From Thiomicrospira cyclica ALM1 (GTDB taxonomy: Bacteria > Pseudomonadota > Gammaproteobacteria > Thiomicrospirales > Thiomicrospiraceae): a DNA stretch of 64,000 nucleotides. Where the stretch lies: positions 806,001-870,000 of the forward strand of contig NC_015581.1 in NCBI RefSeq assembly GCF_000214825.1. Direction: 5' to 3'. Positions within the stretch are counted from its first letter, which is position 1. Each line of letters begins with the position of its first letter. The notes under the pieces were generated by a model. That model ran no database searches, had not been told where the DNA came from, and saw only the letters and a list, made by a program, of their open reading frames with translations. Made by a program: the position numbers and the translations under genes. Positions 59,818 to 64,000 of the stretch are shown here, one piece after another.

Positions 59818-61014
59818 GTGACTAGCGAATTTCAAAGAATTAAGCGTCTTCCCCCCTACGTGTTTAACATCGTTGGTGAACTCAAAGCTGAAGCCCGTCG
59901 TCGTGGCGAGGATATTATCGATTTTGGGATGGGAAACCCAGATCAAGACACCCCAAAACACATTGTTGATAAGTTGGTCGAAGTGGTACAGCGAGAGGGT
60001 ACACATCGTTACTCGGTCTCTCAAGGTATTCCACGCTTACGCAAGGCTATTTGTAACTGGTATAAAACGCGTTTTGATGTCGATATAGATGCCGACAAGG
60101 AAGCCGTCGTTACAATCGGTTCAAAAGAAGGTTTGGCCCATTTGGCGATGGCGACAGTCGATCAGGGTGATACGGTATTGGTGCCAAATCCAGCCTATCC
60201 CATTCATCCTTACGGTTTTGTCATTGCGGGTGCCGATATCCGCCATGTAGAAATGTCCCCGAATGTCGATTTTTTCGAAGAACTAGAAAAAGCCATTAAG
60301 GACTCCTGGCCAAAGCCTAAAATGTTGGTACTAAACTTTCCAGGTAATCCGACCACTCAGACGGTAGAGTTAGAATTCTTTGAGCGCGTAATTGCTATTG
60401 CCAAAGCACACAATATTTGGGTTGTACATGACTTAGCCTATGCCGATATCGCATTTGATGGCTACGTGGCCCCTTCTATTATGCAGGTTGAAGGCGCCAA
60501 AGACATAGCCGTGGAATTCTTTACTTTATCAAAAAGCTACAATATGCCGGGTTGGCGAGTAGGTTTTATGGTGGGTAATCCCACATTGTGTAATGCACTT
60601 AAACGAATGAAATCCTATTTAGATTATGGCACATTTACCCCAATCCAAGTTGCCGCAATTGCCGCATTAGAAGGTCCGCAAGATTGTGTGCAAGAGATTT
60701 GTGAAATGTACCGGGTGCGTCGCGATGTACTATGTAATGGACTTAACGCTATTGGTTGGCCGGTAGAGCCACCAAAAGCGACCATGTTTGTTTGGGCACC
60801 GATTCCAGAAGCTTACCGTGAAATGGGCTCTATTGAGTTTTCTAAAAAACTACTCATTGAAGCGAAAGTAGCCGTTGCCCCAGGTATTGGTTTTGGTGAT
60901 TATGGTGACGGTCATGTCCGTTTTGGTCTAATTGAAAATGAATTACGCACGCGTCAAGCCATTCGGGGTATTCGTGATATGTTTAAAAAAGATGGTTTAA
61001 TTCAAGGAGTTTAG
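59818..61014 (+). CDS. alaC: Alanine transaminase (AlaC-type class I aminotransferase)
   Basis: 398-aa PLP enzyme. The N-terminal [16 protein letters not shown] and [13 protein letters not shown] are characteristic of AlaC, and the PLP lysine lies in [15 protein letters not shown]. It would link pyruvate and glutamate to alanine. The start is GTG 59818 with AAAAGG upstream. hom begins 1 nt after the stop, so it is cotranscribed with threonine genes. Confidence 0.92.
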   Translation: MTSEFQRIKRLPPYVFNIVGELKAEARRRGEDIIDFGMGNPDQDTPKHIVDKLVEVVQREGTHRYSVSQGIPRLRKAICNWYKTRFDVDIDADKEAVVTIGSKEGLAHLAMATVDQGDTVLVPNPAYPIHPYGFVIAGADIRHVEMSPNVDFFEELEKAIKDSWPKPKMLVLNFPGNPTTQTVELEFFERVIAIAKAHNIWVVHDLAYADIAFDGYVAPSIMQVEGAKDIAVEFFTLSKSYNMPGWRVGFMVGNPTLCNALKRMKSYLDYGTFTPIQVAAIAALEGPQDCVQEICEMYRVRRDVLCNGLNAIGWPVEPPKATMFVWAPIPEAYREMGSIEFSKKLLIEAKVAVAPGIGFGDYGDGHVRFGLIENELRTRQAIRGIRDMFKKDGLIQGV

Positions 61015-61015
61015 A

Positions 61016-62332
61016 GTGCAACCGATTCGATTAGGGATTATAGGCCTTGGCACGGTTGCCAGTGGGTTAGTGTCAATTTTAGCGACGCAAGCACAAGGCA
61101 GTCGCAGCAAAATTGCCCAAACATTTGAAATTAAAAAAATTGCAGTCCGTGATTTATCGCGTCCACGTCAGGTTGATACTGGCGCTATTGCCTTAACGGC
61201 TGATCCGTTTGAGTTGGTTCAGGATCCTGATATTGATGTTATTGTCGAGCTGATGGGAGGGACAACGCTAGCTCGTGATTTAGTCGAATTAGCCATTCGT
61301 AATGGTAAACACATTGTCACTGCCAATAAAGCCTTATTAGCTCTTTATGGTAATGAATTGTTTGCGCAAGCGGAGCAGCAAGGGGTACAAATTTATTTTG
61401 AAGCTGCGGTTGCTGGCGGCGTGCCCATTATTAAAGCACTGCGTGAAGGTTTGATTGCGAATGATATAGACTGGCTGGCGGGTATCATCAATGGCACAGG
61501 TAACTACATTCTGACTGATATGAAAAAACCAGGCGCCGTATTTGAGCAGGTTTTAGCAAAAGCCCAAGAATTAGGCTATGCCGAAGCAGATCCAACCTAT
61601 GATGTTGAGGGCATCGATGCCGCGCACAAATTAACGATTTTAGCCTCGCTAGCCTTTGGTATTGAGTTGGCTTTCTCACGGGTTTACACCGAAGGTATTA
61701 GCCAAGTTTCGGCAGATGACGTACGCTTTGCACAGGCTTTCGGTTATGAAATTAAGCACCTAGGTATCGCGGCTAAAGAGCCCAGTGGTTATTCATTGCG
61801 GGTCCATCCGACGCTTGTTCCTAAGGATGTCTTATTAGCCGAAGTTAATGGCGTGATGAATGCGGTGTTAGTTCACGGTGACCAGGTTGGTGCCACCATG
61901 CTTTACGGTCCAGGTGCTGGTGGTGCGGCAACCGCATCAGCGGTGATGGCAGACTTGTATGATTTAGGACGTATGTGGCAAGCCGGAGCTGAGCATTCTG
62001 TACCGCCTTTGGGGCGCTATACGGCGGATCTAAAAACATCGGCTAATATTTTAAATATTGATGCGATTCATACAGGCTTCTATGTGCGATGTTTGGTTGA
62101 AGATCATCCCGGCATGTTGGCAGCTATTTCACAAACACTAGCCGATTTCGATATTAGTATTGAGCATTTGCATCAAGAACCGATTAGCCATGACAATCAA
62201 GCGAATCAAGCCTTATTAGCCTTTACGACCAACAAGGTTTTTGAGGCAACTTTTAATCAAGCGCTCGCAAAGTTGGAAGCACTTGATGGGATGCTTGGAA
62301 AAATCAATAAAATTCGCATGAGTGATTTTTAA
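61016..62332 (+). CDS. hom: Homoserine dehydrogenase
   Basis: 438-aa monofunctional enzyme that reduces aspartate semialdehyde to homoserine. The nucleotide motif GLGTVASG is at about residues 10-17, TANKALLA near residue 102, and the catalytic region EADPTYDVEGIDAAHK. A C-terminal ACT domain (about 350-438) suggests threonine feedback. No aspartokinase domain, unlike E. coli ThrA. Start is GTG 61016. Confidence 0.96.
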   Translation: MQPIRLGIIGLGTVASGLVSILATQAQGSRSKIAQTFEIKKIAVRDLSRPRQVDTGAIALTADPFELVQDPDIDVIVELMGGTTLARDLVELAIRNGKHIVTANKALLALYGNELFAQAEQQGVQIYFEAAVAGGVPIIKALREGLIANDIDWLAGIINGTGNYILTDMKKPGAVFEQVLAKAQELGYAEADPTYDVEGIDAAHKLTILASLAFGIELAFSRVYTEGISQVSADDVRFAQAFGYEIKHLGIAAKEPSGYSLRVHPTLVPKDVLLAEVNGVMNAVLVHGDQVGATMLYGPGAGGAATASAVMADLYDLGRMWQAGAEHSVPPLGRYTADLKTSANILNIDAIHTGFYVRCLVEDHPGMLAAISQTLADFDISIEHLHQEPISHDNQANQALLAFTTNKVFEATFNQALAKLEALDGMLGKINKIRMSDF

Positions 62333-62335
62333 TTA

Positions 62336-63358
62336 ATGACTCGGCAATCTCAAGCTTTAACCCTGTGGACACACCCAGCTATTTCGATTCAAGACGTGGC
62401 AGAAGGGCTTGCGGCCTTACCTAAGCAGCGGGTTGCCGCTTGGCGCAAGCTTTTAGCAAGAGGCAACCTAGTGCCTCAAAAGCCCAAGCATTTTTATGCC
62501 AAAGCGGCTTATTTAATGCACCAGCCCGCGATGCCCGCCATTGCGGCTACCGAGGCGAGTTACCAGGTATTAGGTTTTAATGAGCAGGACTTTTGGTTAA
62601 AGGTTTCGCCCATTCATTTGCGCCCAGATCGGGATACGTTGGTGTTAATTCCGGAAACAGAATTGGCTATGACGCTTGATGAAGCCAAGGCACTTAAGTT
62701 TGCATTCAACCGTCATTTTGAGCCTGAGGGTTTGCAATTAGAGGGGACTGACCAGGCCTGGTTTTTACGCTTGCCTCAGGTGATTGACTTTAAAAGTGAT
62801 ACTTTAGACAGCTTAAAGTTCGCCTCGATGCAGGGGCGGTATCCAACGGGTGCCAGTGCTGGTTATTGGCGGCGCTTAATGAATGAAGCACAGATGCTGT
62901 TTCATGCACATCCGGTCAATGAACGACGTCGAGCAGAGGGCCAGATAGAGATTAACAGCTTGTGGTTTTGGGGTGAAGGTCAATTAAATTTTGATCAGAT
63001 TCAACCTAAAAATGAGATGCAAATTTGGTCAGATCATAATTACTTTACGGGTTTGGCAAAATTGACTCAAGCCTATCAAATGCTGCCGGTGTCCGATTAT
63101 GCGACATGGTTACAACAGGCAGACTTGGCAACAAGTCGTCACCATCTTGTTCACCTCTCGCCACCTCAATTTAGCCATATATCTGATTATTTGGTTTGGT
63201 TGGAGGACAGTTGGCTAAGCCCTATTTTGGCTGGCTTAACGAATGATGAATTACATTCAGTCTATATAGATTTTGATTACAGCATGGGTTGGTTAGTGGA
63301 GCCAAGGTTTTTAAAACGCTTTTGGCGCCGCAACATCCCGTTTAAGATGATTAAATAG
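62336..63358 (+). CDS. Uncharacterised protein, possibly related to cofactor-independent phosphoglycerate mutases
   Basis: 340 aa, starting 3 nt after hom and ending 10 nt before thrC, so it is inside the threonine operon. I recall proteins with the segment EINSLWFWGEG annotated as phosphoglycerate mutase-like (COG4255), but the alkaline-phosphatase-fold metal motifs are not visible, so no function should be assigned. Rich in tryptophan and histidine, cytosolic by appearance, with one perfect CCAGGCCTGG copy. Its position makes a link to threonine or serine metabolism conceivable. Confidence 0.7.
   Translation: MTRQSQALTLWTHPAISIQDVAEGLAALPKQRVAAWRKLLARGNLVPQKPKHFYAKAAYLMHQPAMPAIAATEASYQVLGFNEQDFWLKVSPIHLRPDRDTLVLIPETELAMTLDEAKALKFAFNRHFEPEGLQLEGTDQAWFLRLPQVIDFKSDTLDSLKFASMQGRYPTGASAGYWRRLMNEAQMLFHAHPVNERRRAEGQIEINSLWFWGEGQLNFDQIQPKNEMQIWSDHNYFTGLAKLTQAYQMLPVSDYATWLQQADLATSRHHLVHLSPPQFSHISDYLVWLEDSWLSPILAGLTNDELHSVYIDFDYSMGWLVEPRFLKRFWRRNIPFKMIK
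62752..62761. repeat. Iterated palindrome CCAGGCCTGG in the gene between hom and thrC
   Basis: Perfect decamer within ACCAGGCCTGGT; read as Gln-Ala-Trp. Confidence 0.9.
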
Positions 63359-63368
63359 TAGGTTACTC

Positions 63369-64000
63369 ATGAACTTTATTGAAACCCGTGGTAATGACGG
63401 ACACTTCCCCCCGCAATTTACTTTTTCGCAAGCGATTTTGAGCCCTATGTCGTCTTATGGTGGTTTATATTCACCAAAGTCGTTGCCTAGATTAGATCAA
63501 GCGTTCTTAGCAGCCCATTTAGATTCTGATTACAAAAAGCTGGCTAAAGCCATCCTAATGAAGTTTGAAGTCGATATCCCTGAAGTGGTCATTGATCGCG
63601 CCTTAGCACTTTATGATCAGTTTGATGATCCAAAGCATCCCGTGCCGGTGGTGAAGGTTACTGATCGTATTTTTGTCAGTGAGTTATTTCATGGTCCAAC
63701 GCGTGCTTTTAAGGACATGGCTTTACAGCCGTTTGGAACCTTATTATCGGCTGTCGCACAAGCCCGAGACGAACAGTTTTTAATTTTGGCAGCAACCAGC
63801 GGCGATACCGGGCCAGCTGCCTTAGATACTTTCCGTGATAAGCCAAATGTGCAGGTAGTGTGTATGTATCCTGAAGGCGGCACATCCGATGTACAGCGCT
63901 TACAAATGGTCACCGAGGCGGGTAAAAATCTCAAAGTTATTGGCATTAAAGGCGATTTTGATGATGCCCAGTCGGCATTGAAAACCCTATTAACATCGCC
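63369..64000 (+). CDS. thrC: Threonine synthase, 3' end outside the window
   Basis: Converts O-phosphohomoserine to threonine with PLP. The visible 210 residues start MNFIETRGND and hold the PLP lysine Lys115 in HGPTRAFKDMALQ and the phosphate-binding ATSGDTGPAA. The FHGPTRAFKD form belongs to the long, two-domain ThrC group of E. coli and yeast. The frame is still open at the window edge. Last visible gene of alaC-hom-unknown-thrC. Confidence 0.95.
   Translation, partial: MNFIETRGNDGHFPPQFTFSQAILSPMSSYGGLYSPKSLPRLDQAFLAAHLDSDYKKLAKAILMKFEVDIPEVVIDRALALYDQFDDPKHPVPVVKVTDRIFVSELFHGPTRAFKDMALQPFGTLLSAVAQARDEQFLILAATSGDTGPAALDTFRDKPNVQVVCMYPEGGTSDVQRLQMVTEAGKNLKVIGIKGDFDDAQSALKTLLTS

Overview
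The window is a gene-dense stretch of ordinary bacterial chromosome, roughly 45% G+C by eye. It carries about 60 protein genes and four tRNA genes, and I see no mobile element, prophage, CRISPR array or rRNA. Gene content points to a gammaproteobacterium. Several neighbourhoods match gammaproteobacterial order: mltD-gloB-yafS-rnhA, bamD/rluD/pgeF, nadC/ampD, cysS/ppiB/lpxH, accA-tilS-pyrG-kdsA-eno-ftsB and surE-pcm. A free-living lineage related to Thiomicrospira/Hydrogenovibrio is my guess from overall flavour, not something proven here.

Layout. 1-2327: 3' part of lon. 2367-2890: promoter, then two identical tRNA-Val/tRNA-Asp pairs, each followed by a terminator. 2901-5541 (-): purB and the ribosomal oxygenase roxA. 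5709-8282: acnB. 8346-13689: a Rossmann-fold gene, a small membrane protein, a four-gene Tro/Mnt-type metal ABC transporter (-) and a divergent DtxR/MntR-family regulator sharing a palindromic operator. 13686-16192: ntrB-ntrC. 16260-17517 (-): psd-glnB. 17658-21006: argG, pgpA, a rhodanese and a dicarboxylate/amino-acid symporter. 21003-22946 (-): ppiA, ppiB, lpxH. 23099-26167: glnS and cysS. 26248-26363: an apparently independent short transcription unit (candidate small RNA). 26443-37733: a region rich in peptidoglycan genes (slt, mltD, M23 peptidase, pgeF, ampD) mixed with gloB, yafS, rnhA, bamD, rluD and nadC. 37915-39730: fldA, a HAD phosphatase and rppH. 39806-45810: aceE-aceF-lpd with a structured leader. 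45837-49972: a pseudouridine synthase, ycgN, a small cytochrome c, ycaO and a DUF481 outer-membrane protein. 50092-59677: accA-tilS-pyrG-kdsA-eno-ftsB, smr (-), surE-pcm-yqaA and a DUF498 gene (-). 59818-64000: alaC-hom-unknown-thrC, with thrC cut by the window edge.

How it works together. The window links pyruvate oxidation (PDH complex), the TCA cycle (AcnB) and glycolysis (Eno) to amino-acid supply (ArgG, AlaC, Hom, ThrC). It also holds nitrogen sensing (PII, NtrB, NtrC) and envelope building (AccA, KdsA, LpxH, Psd, PgpA, BamD, peptidoglycan enzymes).

The most unusual signal lies in the DNA rather than in any one gene. The palindrome CCAGGCCTGG, usually extended to ACCAGGCCTGGT, occurs nine times, and its core CAGGCCTG occurs 18 times. 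These copies lie inside unrelated genes and in all three reading frames, far above chance. It looks like a highly iterated palindrome comparable to cyanobacterial HIP1 or to DNA-uptake sequences, and each copy is two abutting CCWGG sites. The second candidate is the compact small-RNA unit after cysS.
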